Origin: Flammula alnicola
Taxonomy: Eukaryota; Basidiomycota; Agaricomycetes; Agaricales; Strophariaceae
Direction: 5' to 3'
Assembly: GCA_015499995.1 (NCBI GenBank)
Contig: JADNRV010000359.1
Coordinates: forward strand, 1-46,648
Length of the DNA: 46,648 nucleotides
Positions 33,615-44,999 of this stretch are shown piece by piece. The position numbers and the translations under genes are program-made. Position 1 is the stretch's first letter; every line of letters begins with the position of its first letter. Below the pieces are notes generated by a model. The model was not told where the DNA came from. It saw only the letters and a list, made by a program, of their open reading frames with translations, and did not search any database.

Positions 33615-34909
33615 CTATCTCCGCCGCGCATTGCAAGCTTCGCAATATCTCCCTCCTCCACTGCCACTGGCGCTGCTTTCACTGGCGCTGCGGTGTCCGT
33701 GACCAGAGGAACCATTGTTTTTGGGTGGGATGGTCCAATCGTAAACATCGTCATACTCGACCCCGACACGTTCCGCCAAACCTTTGAACAGATTTCGCAG
33801 GCCTTCATAATCAGGAAGATCGTCGAATTCCAATGTTCGAGCATAACGATAAAGAACATCAAATTCTGGAGGCAGCCCAAGAGTGAGGAGCTCCTCGTTC
33901 GCGATCTTGGCATCGCGGATTAGGTCCCAGGTAGCGGACACAGGGTTATAATGTTGTCGGATATGTTCTTGTTCCGAGGGCGAAGCGCCAGAAATATTAG
34001 GTGGCTCATTAGGTGCTCGTATTTTCCGCCACGGTAGGGTTCCGCGTAAAAAGTAGATGAGCATATACGCCAACGATTCCAGGTCGTCACGCCTAGAAGA
34101 TTCTGTGCCACAAAAAAAAACACGTAAGATATCGGAAGACCACGAGGAGGAATAGAACATACCAACACCAAGATGCGTGTTGATGGCAGCGAACAAAGAA
34201 GTTCCCACACCGTGAAAATCGTCTTGCTTGTAAGGAATATGGGTGGACGTCCTGGAATCGCGGAATTTCTTCGCAAGACCAAAGTCGATAACGTTGACCA
34301 TATGAGCAGCCTTGGCTGTGCCCATTACAAAGTTGGCAGGTTTAATATCACGGTGCACGATTGAGTTGGAGTGAATGAACTCGATGCGCGATATCTGATG
34401 AGTTTGAATCAGTATACCGATCGAATAGGAGAGAAAGACGAAAGCAGTCCAACACGTTATGCCACTCATGAAAATTATGAAGGGGATGCACATACCAGTT
34501 GATCTACCAGCAATAACACGGTCTTCAACGAGAAGTGGCGGTTGCACCTTTTGAAGAGATCCTCTAGTGAAGGACCCAAGAGATCGATGATCATCACGTT
34601 ATAGTCCCCTTGTCGTCCAGACCACATAATCCATGGGACGCCCGTCCCACCCATAAGAGTTTTGTAAATTCTGGACTCCTGCTTGAGCGGACTATGCTTC
34701 GCGATAGCAGGCTCAAGTTTGATAGCCACTTCTTTCCCGGCGACGGTATGTACGCCCAGGAATACAGTACCTGAAGGCACGAAGCTTGTTAGATCATCAC
34801 GAGGAGAGACAAGGACGTGTACAAGAGAAGACTGACCACATCCACCGTTGGCTATTTCTTCTTCCAACCGGTATTTCCCTGCAAAAGTCGTGTAGTCCAT
34901 CGTGTGCAT
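33615..34909 (-). CDS. casein kinase 1 family Ser/Thr kinase
   Basis: Four exons (34837-34909, 34496-34770, 34163-34394, 33615-34102) encode 355 aa. The glycine loop IANGGCGTVFLG forms across the first splice and has GGCG where most CK1 enzymes have GSFG. VAIKLEP holds the ATP-binding lysine. The catalytic loop is [14 protein letters not shown] and the metal-binding loop is [15 protein letters not shown]. The CK1 signature follows as [20 protein letters not shown], then [15 protein letters not shown]1 kinases act in vesicle traffic, DNA repair and the cell cycle. The C-terminal tail is short and Ser/Gly-rich and ends CEACNARRR. The divergent glycine loop suggests an expanded Agaricomycete paralogue more than the single essential Hhp1 orthologue. 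Confidence 0.9.
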
Positions 34910-37142
34910 GTAATCACTGCGACGGCGAGGAGAAGAGGTGTGAGTTGATGACGATTACAGACAGAAGCGCCCTTGTTATGTCGTGGCGTGCAGGTAAGAG
35001 GGACAAAACGGAATAAAAGTGGGTTCAGGGGAGGAGAAAAAGAGAGTTTCCACAAAATGAACCACCAGAGCTCAACAAACGCGTGTCTTTGTCAGCACCC
35101 GGCTTCTCGGCTTTCCTTTTCTGGCCTCTTCAGTGACGAACGCCAGCCGTCACACGCGCTTTTGAACAAACTTTGGATTCGCGATACCATCTCGTCCCCA
35201 ATTGTTATCCGCATGCATGATAGTCATTCTTTTTCCATTTTATTATTGATATGTATATCAAATATTTGTCCCAGAACAAGACAAAGGTATAACAATTCTA
35301 CCATCGTTGATGGTTAACATGGGAAAATTCATCTTGGTCTCTTTCTTCTGATAGGAAAAAAGAATGCCGTGAAGGGGGTTGATGTTATTCCGCTCCAGCT
35401 CCGCCTTCAGGCTATCACAGATTGTGTCAGTATATGGCTAGAACCTCTTCTTGTTACATCCATTGAACAGACTTCTTGAGCAAGCTTCCTGCTCACGATT
35501 GAGACTCGTTATAACTTATTCTTGGACGCTAGTTATCGACCTCACCTACATCTGTTTACTTGCATCAAATCCAGACCCCAGACAGGACTATGTCTGATAT
35601 TGGCTAACTTCAGGCTGTCTGTCGCCTCCTCAGGGCTTCACTGCGTTCTGTCGACGAAGATTCCTTCCAGTCAACCAGTCAACGAGGTGTCTTGAAGGCT
35701 GCAATATTGTCGCATCGAGTCCAAACCTTTCTGCTTTCGCCCTGCAAACATTACTAAAGCCACGAACTGTGCAATTAAGCTGTAAATCAGGCGTGTGTCT
35801 TCGTGATTTTTGGATTCTCTTGGACAACATCAGTAATTCCGCCTGCGTGTCTGGATTGGACATGGACAGCGTGAAGACCACCTGGCCTCGATCTTCAATT
35901 GTATGGCAATGAGTGAAGCAGCCGTGCCAGTGTCCTGTCATAGACCTGCAAGGTCAGTAACAGTCTTTCTCGACATAGAATATTACTGATTACGGCACCA
36001 TAGCTCAGATGAACCGCGTTGATGGTTTTCGTCCTCCTTTTTTTTTTTTTTTTGGTTGTGCGACCACAAAAAAAGGCAAGACGGCAACCTGTTACAGCCA
36101 ACGACTCGTTTTGTGCAACTGAGGAGAGCTGCCAGCTTAGGTGAGAGATTTATACTTATCCGCTTTGGGTGCAGAATTCGTATTCATTAACACCAGGCCA
36201 TCTTTACAAAGAAGCGGAGCATACATACAATTCGCTTGTACGAAACCGTGACGGTCTTGATCTGTGAGCAAAAGCTTGCGGCTGCTCCAATCACCAATCT
36301 TCTCCGCAACGCAATTCAAGCGCTGCCAATGTGTTGCTTAGCAGATAAGTAACGGGGAAGAGGAAGAAATATTATGCGCCTCATGACTCCAGCGAGGTTT
36401 CCTGCTCTCTTCTTTCATACTAGCAATGCTTACAAAACTACATACAAACTCCAGAAGAAATCGCCTGAACCCTTGGAGATGACTGAGTTGGCGGTTCTAA
36501 CTTCAGGCGACTCTGATACCCTAACAAGTCATTTCCGACATGGAGATTCTTTACTTGAGGTATACGCTCACAGTCCTGTTCAGGATGAAGTTGACGACAA
36601 GGAGCTTATTCAAGGTTTTGCCTTCTCCGCCGGACAGACATCCCTTTTTATGCGTATTTTTTGGAAACCATGTGGGCTATTTATATTGTGGCCTTGAGTC
36701 CCACTCAAGTGCGGTGCCGTTGTGGGGTTGCTGCATGGTGTCGCCATGATCGTGCAATTTATGATCAATTTGTGTGTATGACACTAAAATATCCATGGTC
36801 GAAGAAACAGCCCTATGTCTGGACTGCTGAAGGCCATTGTTTGGTCGGTATCTCACAAAAATGTAGGCGCATATGATGTTGAGAGCGTTACTGATGCCTA
36901 TCGTGAGGATAGTCTGACAATATCATCAAGCATTGTATATATACAGGGTCACAGACCATTCCTCGCAGATTCGAATACAAAAAAAAGACTAAGGACTAGT
37001 ACTATGAAGCTCCGAGTCTAAGAAGATATTGATACAAAATTAATTAGATCAAGGACGAAGAGCAGTAAGTAAATCGCGAAATTCTTCAGAAGTTGTAGTA
37101 ATGCACTATCATTTTATTATTTGTATTTCCTTGTTGGGAGTT
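34910..37142. other. 2.2-kb stretch without a recognised gene
   Basis: It contains the casein kinase promoter and several open frames of 60-107 codons that I do not recognise: 35630-35941 (-), 36374-36697 (+) and 36815-37021 (+). A poly(T) run at 36038-36053 could be a relic of a retroposed tail but has no identifiable body. Decayed host coding sequence is possible. Confidence 0.4.
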
Positions 37143-37608
37143 TCACTTCTTCTGGGCACGGCCCCTTCTTCGAGTCGATGACGAATAGTCTAGAACCGAA
37201 AAGTGAGAACACCAAGAAGACACAAGCAATCACGAGCCTACCAGCACCCAACACCTCTTCCTCCGTCTCCTTGTCGACCAGATGCAGGTGCGGATTCAAC
37301 CACCCATCTTCCATGGATAGATGCTTCTTGTGTCGACTCTCGAGCTCAGCCACCCGCTGGTTGATGTGGATGAGCCACTCGTCGACTTCTGCCAGGAATG
37401 ACCCTAATGCAGCAGAGTCACTTGCAAGGTTGGGAGACGAAGTGGGCGTTGTTGTGGGTGTCGTAGGGGTAGGCATGCCTGATGACGTCGAGCTGTCGGA
37501 CGAGACAGGAGATTGTTCCTCCCGTCGTTGATCAGGTTGGAAGATGCCTGGCATAAGATTGAAGATCGAAGATAAGTCGGCGAGTGAGAGAGAACAGCGA
37601 TTCTTCAC
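37143..37608 (-). CDS. small hypothetical protein with coiled segment
   Basis: From ATG 37608, exon 37242-37608 joined to 37143-37189 (52-nt GT-AG intron) gives 137 aa. Read without the intron, the frame would give 163 aa with an apparent membrane helix, but that helix is encoded by the likely intron. The protein has a Ser/Thr/Pro-rich region, a helical stretch (FLAEVDEWLIHINQRVAELE) and a basic end (STRRRGRAQKK). I do not recognise a family. A second ATG at 37554 (MPGIFQPDQRR) could be the start. Confidence 0.5.
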
Positions 37609-38283
37609 GATGTATTGTTAGGTGGTGCGGATGAGAAGTCCAGAGGGCAACAGCACGGAGGTCTAAGGGAAACCTCGCTCATGGAAACTCAATATATAAC
37701 TATGCCTCGGGTTGTAGAGGGAGATAAGACAGATGCCGGCGGTGGTTATCCTCGGTGGCGACCGGACACGGAGAGGGTTACCATGTTGATCAACAGCAAG
37801 CGGAGCTATTTCACTGCTCTAGAAACTCCGTTGAGCGCTGGAATCACGTTGCTGCAACCTCGACTTTGATGGCAAAACCTTAAACGAGGAATAAAATGAG
37901 ATTTAGCATCTCATCGACCGATATTAGCACAAGAATGGAAAGCAATGGACCCTCGAAGAGTCATTGTCAATGAAAACTGGCAAGGCTACAAATTCAAAGC
38001 TTTCATCGTTTATAGAAGACAAATGCAATCGTTTCATTATAGAACTTTAGAGACTGGATCAGCATAACGAATAGCTTCGAAAAGGGAGCCCATCTCACCT
38101 GCGATACAACATGCAGGCTTTCTTGACGAAGTTTTTAGGCAACTGGAGTTCTCCTGATGATCAGCGAGAGTGATGAAGTAAACAACAGTTCTTGCTTCGG
38201 AGATGAAATATAAACACTCACAAGAGAAAGGGGACATCTGTATTCCCTAGCCATAACTACATACGTTTTGCTAATATACATGG
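37609..38283. other. intergenic, no feature recognised
   Basis: Promoter side of the small hypothetical gene and 3' flank of mago. No gene, RNA or repeat is recognised. Confidence 0.5.
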
Positions 38284-39053
38284 TTATATGGGCTTGATCT
38301 TGAAGTGCAGAGAAATCAGGGAGAAGATCAAACACTGAACAGGAATGGTAAGTTGGCTTGTGATGCAAGAGAGAAAGGATGACAAACCCTAAGATCTTGC
38401 ACAAGATAGTAGAAAATACGAAGGCCTTCAGGATCCTCGCTGTCCTGAATATCGACTAAGGAACCGATTTTGGCCGTCTATGGACACCATAAGCAAAAAA
38501 TGAAAAGCAAGTAAAAACAGTGAGAACTTACCTCAAAGGCGATGTGGTCGTTGCCAATACGGATCTCGAGCTCTTGCTTCCCAACAATGTTCTTTTTTGG
38601 CCAGTTGGTATCGTCTTCCCTGATGATTGGAACTATCGTCAGATATCAGTTCGCAAGAGACGAGATATAGCGTACTTGGTGATCTCGCTGGCTTCCACAA
38701 TGCGTTTGAGCTCCTTCACGACGAGAGGACCGATCCACACTGGAAGTAACAAACATTAAGCAGTGCGTTCGATGAATTAATGACTGTGCTCACTTTCTTT
38801 TCGAATGAGACTGTCATTACGGTAATTGGAATTGTTTGCGTAGCGAAGACGGCCATGCGAGTACTCGAACTCGAGGAATTCATGGCCATGTTTGCCAGAG
38901 TGACCTGTGCTAAAAATCGATGTCGACACAAGCGGTCGTCATGGAGGCAAAATGACTCTTACTAGTATCTGCAGGGGTATTAGCAATGCATTATTGCAAA
39001 AGGAAACACTTGACATACCTCAGATAAAAGGGATCGTTTTCGAGGTTGGACAT
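38284..39053 (-). CDS. mago: Mago nashi, exon junction complex core protein
   Basis: Seven exons (39019-39053, 38963-38968, 38794-38909, 38676-38739, 38532-38619, 38388-38477, 38284-38334) encode 149 aa, the family length. Mago binds Y14 and locks the exon junction complex on spliced mRNA in the nucleus. The diagnostic start [20 protein letters not shown], then [51 protein letters not shown] and [20 protein letters not shown] cover the whole protein, ending [12 protein letters not shown]. The second exon is 6 nt long; without it the invariant RYY would be lost. Introns are 50-56 nt. It is divergent from SUS1. Confidence 0.96.
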
Positions 39054-39484
39054 TGGAGTTGGTTGGGTGCAAGATGCGCGAAGTGTGGATGATGTTTGGT
39101 TAAGTCAGCATAAATTCCCACGATCAAGCCGTCTCGGCCTCGGTGTTTTTTCCACGATGGTCTAAAGTACTTACTTGCATCATAGGGGTTGAAGCTCTTC
39201 CTCGAGACTGGCGTAGTGTTTTAAGCTGAGATACGGGAACGCATTCAGGTATGATGTACTGTTGCAATTCAAGGAACCGACTGTCTGACACTGTTGTCAG
39301 GTCGAGTAGGACCAGCTAACTACTAGTCTGGAATCACACCAGTTACGCACTTCGGTTTCTTAGGACGACAGGAAGAAGTAGAGATCATCTTCTTGAACGG
39401 TACGAGACATATATCGCGATGTAGTTCCGAAATCCGTGCACTAACCATTTTTTGTTATGTTACTAGTTTTCGCCTCGATCCATT
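39054..39484. promoter_or_regulatory. divergent intergenic region mago / SUS1
   Basis: 431 bp between the start codons of two mRNA-export genes. It has no clear TATA box. Part of it may be mago 5' UTR. Confidence 0.5.
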
Positions 39485-39938
39485 ATGCCACACGTAGATG
39501 TAAACGCCCTTTATCTCCAAGTTCGTAAGCGCCTTATAGAAAGCGGAGAATGGGAGCAGTGAGTATCTCTGCTTCCTTCCATCATCACCTCAACGAGCTC
39601 ACACTTTCTCGTTTTGCTACAGGATACGCGCCGTCATGTGTGCAAAGCTCAACGAGAGCGGATGGAGTGATGACATGCATCACAGAAGTAAAGGTAGAAT
39701 ATTTTTAAACGCGTTTATTGTAATCGATTGAACGTGTTTTCTAGAGATGGCAAGAAACATGGACCCGCTCTCGTTCAATAAGCTGTTGTCGGAAATTACT
39801 CCTCGTGCCCAGAGTACGTTCCTGGTTTTAGTGCATACTGACTTTATTCTGACCCCCTCCTTAGCGTCGCTTCCACTAGCAGTGAAGCGAGAGGTATCGG
39901 CTGTCATTCGTCAGCATATTGAGAAACAGTTCGAATGA
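39485..39938 (+). CDS. SUS1: Sus1/ENY2 transcription and mRNA export factor
   Basis: Four exons (39485-39558, 39623-39693, 39745-39813, 39865-39938) encode 95 aa, the expected size. Sus1/ENY2 is shared by the SAGA deubiquitination module and the TREX-2 complex, linking transcription to export at the nuclear pore. The all-helical family signature is present: LIESGEWEQIRAVMCAKLNE, SGWSDDMHHRSKEMARN, LLSEITPRAQTSLPLAVKRE. The intron count is high for so small a gene; yeast SUS1 also carries two regulated introns. Confidence 0.92.
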
Positions 39939-40193
39939 ACTCGTTTTTCCTGATAACGTGTATATTAGACCCCTTGCAATGAACAACATCTTTAGCTTAG
40001 ATGGAAGTAATGAATAGATATTCATATTCTGTGCTTCTACTTGGATGCAAGGGACTTGTGACAGCGCACTTCAAGCCCTTCGACATCTCTGAGTACCCAG
40101 CAATTATCTCCGATGCACGACTAATTTATATACAGAGCTGATGTTCTTTGTTGAACTTGTGTTGAACAGATATCAAATGACAAGCAGGACGCG

Positions 40194-40665
40194 TTAATGA
40201 TTATTACTGTCAGAAAGTTCCAACTCCCTTTTAAGACGCACTGCTTCCTTCATCTCTTCAATGACCTCAGCCGGAGTCATCGTCGACTTCCCGATGGTCA
40301 TCCTTTTCGGCTGTATCCCTTTTGCTGTGATCTTTCGGTTATCTAGTAAACTGATCCACTTCAGTTCGTCGGCCTTGACACCTGCACCATTCATTAGCCA
40401 CTCTTTGGCAATAGTACGATCCCTCAGGCTCTCTTCCCAATCTTCAGAATCGGGCATGCCATATGGAATATACTAGAGCGGCCGTCTGTATCCTCACCCA
40501 TCACATACAAAGCCCACCACACACCTTGAAGCTGGACACCAGCATCATACCAGGTTGGGCGTCCCAGTGAATGTACGCGGCCAAAACATCCAACTTATCA
40601 TGATCGCAAAGCCAGAAGTTGATGGCGAACTCGAGAAAATGGATTCGGTATTGCCAGCGCTTCCA
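40194..40665 (-). CDS. unrecognised gene, 3' exons
   Basis: Two frames join through a clean 52-nt GT-AG intron (40473-40524): 40525-40665 (contains RIHFLEFAINFWLCDHDKLD, AAYIHWDAQPGMMLVSSFK) and 40194-40472 (YIPYGMPDSEDWEESLRDRT ... MKEAVRLKRELELSDSNNH). The coding-like composition and splice fit support a real gene. The 5' part is unresolved: a stop precedes 40665, and earlier exons between 40680 and 40830 could not be joined in frame. No family is recognised. Confidence 0.45.
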
Positions 40666-41343
40666 TTACTTTGTGGACCGTGGAGAATGACATAAAGTAA
40701 CCACCGATTCTGTAAGGCATGCTGGAGGCGTAGATTAACATTCATTTACACCAAGGGCTGAGAATGCATTCTGAACATTCCCACCTGCAGTGAAAGAGAC
40801 GGAATAGGATTAATTTCAATGAAAGACGTCGGTGTCCACCTATGTAGTATGTCACTAACGGCACTACTGTATCCGATATCATTGCTTTTATGTCGGAGCG
40901 CCGGCCCTATATTCCTCGTTTACCCGCACTTTTCAGCTATAGATTCTACATTGCAATTTGCCGGACAATCCGCGCCAATTTTAGGGCTGCAAACCATGAG
41001 GAAGCTCGGAGTGGGACCTATGACACATTGTGTTGGCCTTCTTGGCGGAGGTATGCTATTTAGTAAATATTCCTTGCGTTCTCCTCTCATCGTTCTCTAG
41101 GTTCCGAAGATTGGGAACAATGCGCTCTCGATTTGGATGGAAGCCTCAAAGATGCCTCTCGAGTGGGTCAAGGAGATGACGAAGCTTCAACTGCAGGACT
41201 ATCTAGAGATGTTGTATTGTATGTCCAACCGTCACGCAGTTTCAACAACATATGAACTGCATGGCCGTGGCTTCCGTAATAAGAATACCATTGTAAGAGA
41301 GGCTTGTCGATGGAGGACGTCATCTGATATGGACCAACAATCT
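40666..41343. other. unassigned region with a possible spliced + strand ORF
   Basis: A + frame from 40819 or 40849 reads to a good donor at 41049 and an acceptor at about 41099, but two alternative frames fit equally well and neither matches a family I know. It may instead hold the 5' exons of the preceding minus-strand gene. Confidence 0.25.
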
Positions 41344-42307
41344 CTACGCAAAAACGACGACCGCATTTGCACATATGGCATCCTCTCGATATACAACTGC
41401 TTCATGATAGTTCACTTTCCCGCCTTCAGGATACGTAGCGGCAGTGACCTACGATGCAACCCCTTAAAATCTTCACAGTGTTAAGCATGATGGTACAGAC
41501 TTACCGAATTGTACATGTGGGGCGCATGTTGCATCCCGTGCGAAGCTTCGTACATCGTTTTAGATCGCCCCAGAGCGACATGGTTGACTATCATGACTCG
41601 GTTCCGCAAGGTGGTATTCACGTTACTGGTGTAGTCATCAGCTTTGGATGAAACCCTGGTCGAGTAAATGCCAGGTCCGAACATTCTCTCTAACAGAGTT
41701 TTTGTCAATTCCAGGAATCTACTTCGCGATAATAATAGCCATCAACTTACTGCCTTTCGCCCTCTCCATGTTATACGATCCTTTCAGGATGCTACAGAGA
41801 TTGCAATTATACAGACTACATGACTTAACGTCATTAGGGCTCTCGGCGATTCTGCATGCCCGCTGTGTCCCATGGAAGAGCATTTCGGTGTTTCCGACTT
41901 TGTTACTGCACAAATTCAGATTAACACTGGCCCATTTGATCCATGCAATAGCTCACCTATAATCACTAAATTTACCAAGATGTTCCAATGCTTCTGAAGA
42001 AGAGTAGGCGACGTAAAATATGTTCTTAACGGTCGGCTTGGATTTATGAGGGTGATTCCATCCATCCCAGAATTTCTGTGCGACTCGACGTATGTTTGGA
42101 CAAATGTTGAAAGAATAATGTACAAGGCATACTTATGTGATATTCTGGATCATTAGAAGGGACGTGGATAAGATTCTGGAATGAAGAGATGATCAGGCTT
42201 CGAGCAGGATGATTATAACAAGATTGCTAGCCCTCACTCACCACAGGTGCATTATAACACGAATGCAGATGAACGCATCCTGATGCATCAAGGGCTGCAT
42301 GGAGCAT
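41344..42307 (-). CDS. fungal PARP-like ADP-ribosyltransferase
   Basis: Six exons (42242-42307, 42133-42175, 41957-42083, 41751-41905, 41505-41689, 41344-41448) join with every phase closed to 226 codons from ATG 42307. This is the compact PARP catalytic fold common in basidiomycetes, which transfers ADP-ribose from NAD+. The H-Y-E triad is visible: MLFHGTQRACRI (His), MFGPGIYSTRVSSKADDY (Tyr), NYHEAVVYREDAI (Glu). Before it lie FWDGWNHPHKSKPTVKNIFY and a Cys/His-containing start (SGCVHLHSCYNAPV). Related proteins carry zinc-finger exons further upstream; Pro/Ser-rich frames at about 42710-42890 could be such exons. The N-terminus is therefore provisional. Confidence 0.82.
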
Positions 42308-43437
42308 AGCGTACTAAGATATCCGAAACGATCACCGCTAGAGGAGATGGGAGTCGAACTCGAAGTTGTAGTTGGGCGCTTGATTGATGCCTCCTCGGAG
42401 TTGAACAAAGCAAAGGCCACACACAGCCCACGCTATATTTGGCAACAAGTCCAGGTACATGGGTCCTGTGGATTGTGTAATTTTGTAGGTCAATCTGCAC
42501 ACGTTAAAATTCATATAAGTATGACAGAATTCGAAGAAACGGCTGACTTGATTCTAAGCAATTCTCCTGATTGAAGGGATGTCCGACTCCAGATTCCATG
42601 CGAAGGTCATCATTTGCTCGTCTTTTACCTTGTCGATTTCTTTTGTGAACAATAGGCTGAGTTAAGATCGAATATATGTTTGAGGAGCATATGTAATAAC
42701 GTACGTTGTGGAATGCGGAAGGCCTGATGACTTGGACGGTGGTGGAAAACAAGGAGACCGCGTCGAAGAATCCCATACATATCGTGGGAAATTCCAAATA
42801 CTAGAGAAGGGCCGACTCCCGTCGGCAGAACCCTTGCTTGAGAAAAAATGTAAATGCAGTTGAAAATTTATTGAACAGTAACCCATGGCTTGGATGTTCG
42901 GGTCTATGAGATCATCCTAGGACATGTCCCACTACATATGTACATTTTACCGAACTTGAATCCTCGTCAAATACCTGAAAAGAAACTCTAACAATTCCTG
43001 TACAAGCTTATTCTTTTCATTGAGGTGAGAAGATGTTCCACGTTCGCGCCTTTGCCTCGTCCGGCCAATGCTATTAAGGCTCGTCGTCATTGTCAGCAGA
43101 GTCCGTTATCAATCTGTCTTCGCGTCCCAAACATTTCCAAACGACTTGATGACGAGCTGTTTAAGGAGGGACACGAATAAAAGATCGGGAACGTTGAATG
43201 AAAAGACAAAGGAATGGTATCATATATGAGTAATCAAACGAGGGACAGCGTCTTATAACACAGAAAACATTGGACAATGTGGGCACGCTGACTCGGAGGA
43301 TAGAGTCTAACTGATAAGGCGAACGTGACCGATGATGCCATCTCGGCAACTGCCGGGATGCCAGGAACTGGCTTCATTTTGGGGGAGCGAGAACCCTTGC
43401 AAGCAAGGGGATTTTTGCTTTGAACCACGACCACCCG
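42308..43437. other. possible 5' exons of the ART gene and intergenic DNA
   Basis: Minus-strand frames near 42360-42430 (AWAVCGLCFVQL...) and 42710-42890 (PRYVWDSSTRSPCFPPPSKS, ending at a GT donor) look like coding exons, but no confident chain links them. Nothing is recognised from 42900 to 43437. Confidence 0.35.
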
Positions 43438-44434
43438 ATGCTAAGGCTCGCCGTTGCTCGGTCGACGCGTAGATACGCACCAGTCACCGTAAAATGCAGT
43501 AGATTCGAAAGTACGGCGCCAATGTGAGTTCCGTGTTCATTTGTCCTGTTCACAAAACTCATTAAAACCCAGTACTGGCGTTACCGCCACACCAGCAGGA
43601 AGCTCGTAAGAAATAACTCCCCCTGAGTCACGATGTGTGGATAACCTCGTTAATATAGGTCTTCTGAGGTCAAGGCGAATAGACCTGTGGCAAAGAAGCC
43701 GTCGGCGACGAAGTTGGTCAAGAAAAAGCAGGATGTTCCTCTTGAAAGGTGTGTCGTATAGCTTACAGGACTCTCGATGCATACTAAAGCAACCCTTAAA
43801 GCCCCCAATCGACTTCAAGAAGCTAGGATTGAAATATGATCCTAACACATTGCCTCTCCAGCAAGTCCTCGACCCAAACATCAAACCCTTCACTGAGGAA
43901 GACTATGCCATGACGCTCATTCACGGCCGCAGCGTGCACCAGCCCTACTTCCACCCCCGAACGCATGACATCCCGATGGCCAACATCCACTTCCGCTCGC
44001 ACCACATCGACCTCCTCAATGTCTTCACCCACTTTGTCACCCACGCCGCCTCTTCGCTCGGCATCCCGACGTCCAAGGTCGTCTCGTTGCCGACGCAACG
44101 GAGGCTCTGGACCGTTCTGCGCAGTCCTTTCGCCCACAAGAAGTCGCAGGAGAACTTTGAACGGAAGGTGCACAAGCGGGCTATCAAAGCCTGGGACGCG
44201 GATCCAGAGGTTGTGCAGCGGTGGGTCACATACCTACGGACGCATGCCATGCCCGGTGTCGGTATGAAGGTTATAACGTGGGACAGGATGCCTATTGGTA
44301 TTGGCGCCTCTGCTCTGAAGAGTGAGGCCGGTGGTATGACGAGTCCTTCACTCACTGCACCAAAGAAGATCAAGGAGTTGGGCAAGAAGATCGTGGCGGA
44401 AGAAGGCTCTGTCCTTGTGCCCCAGTCGGCATGA
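43438..44434 (+). CDS. mitochondrial ribosomal protein uS10m (Rsm10-like)
   Basis: Exons 43438-43523, 43573-43605, 43659-43748 and 43790-44434. Exon 1 gives a textbook mitochondrial presequence (MLRLAVARSTRRYAPVTVK); exon 3 is Lys-rich. The uS10 domain fills exon 4: YAMTLIHGRSVHQPYFHPRT, NIHFRSHHIDLLNVFTHFV, then LPTQRRLWTVLRSPFAHKKS, VHKRAIKAWDADPEVV. The small-subunit protein is needed for mitochondrial translation. The chain fails by one base across intron 3. Adding one C to the CCC at 43793-43795 restores the expected NPLKPPIDF junction, so I treat this as a sequence error and not a pseudogene. With that base the protein has about 284 aa. Confidence 0.85.
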
Positions 44435-44999
44435 GGTTTGCAGACGTCGAATCCTGTTATGTAACTTATGAACATCTAATCCTTACACGCTTTCATGTTA
44501 CCGGATATGTTCAAGCATGCGACCTGAATTTGAACATGATTCGTAGACTCAGAGTCGTGTCCATTACAGCCTCCTGAGCGGCTTGCAGCAAAATTCCTCT
44601 CCTTTCGAACCCCTCCAACGCAGGACCAGAACACGGACCTTTGAGCAGATTGTCTCCTGACTCATGATCGATTGTCTGCTGGCATCGAGGGTCAGCTCAT
44701 ACATTAAATGACTATAACGGAAGGAAGCAAGAAGGGGCTGGCTCGGCGGACAGCAAGTTGGACTTACAGTTGGCCTCAGGCACAATTACCATTCTCGTGT
44801 GCGCAATTTTCGAGCGACTTAGGACGCGATCCAGAAAGAAATCAGCCAAACATGACATTGCGCCCAATTCATTCTAATCATAAACCATTCACATCTACAT
44901 TAATAGAACACAAATAAAATACATGGATAACATGAAGGCAATTTAAGAAGCAACTCGAGAGAAATGAAATAAAAAGAAAGAAAGAAATGACAAACGCAT
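44435..44999. other. intergenic region between convergent genes
   Basis: 3' flanks of uS10m (+) and the Rua1-like gene (-). No feature is recognised. Confidence 0.6.

Noticed and set aside
37117..37241. A C-terminal transmembrane helix in the small hypothetical protein
   Set aside because: The hydrophobic residues are encoded by a 52-nt segment with a GT donor, an AG acceptor and a branch-like CTCAC. Splicing it out keeps the frame open.
43637..43790. An uninterrupted uS10m start at 43637 (MDNLVNIGLL...)
   Set aside because: The alternative chain from 43438 gives a clear mitochondrial presequence and good splice sites. The 43637 frame reads through exon 3 in the wrong phase.
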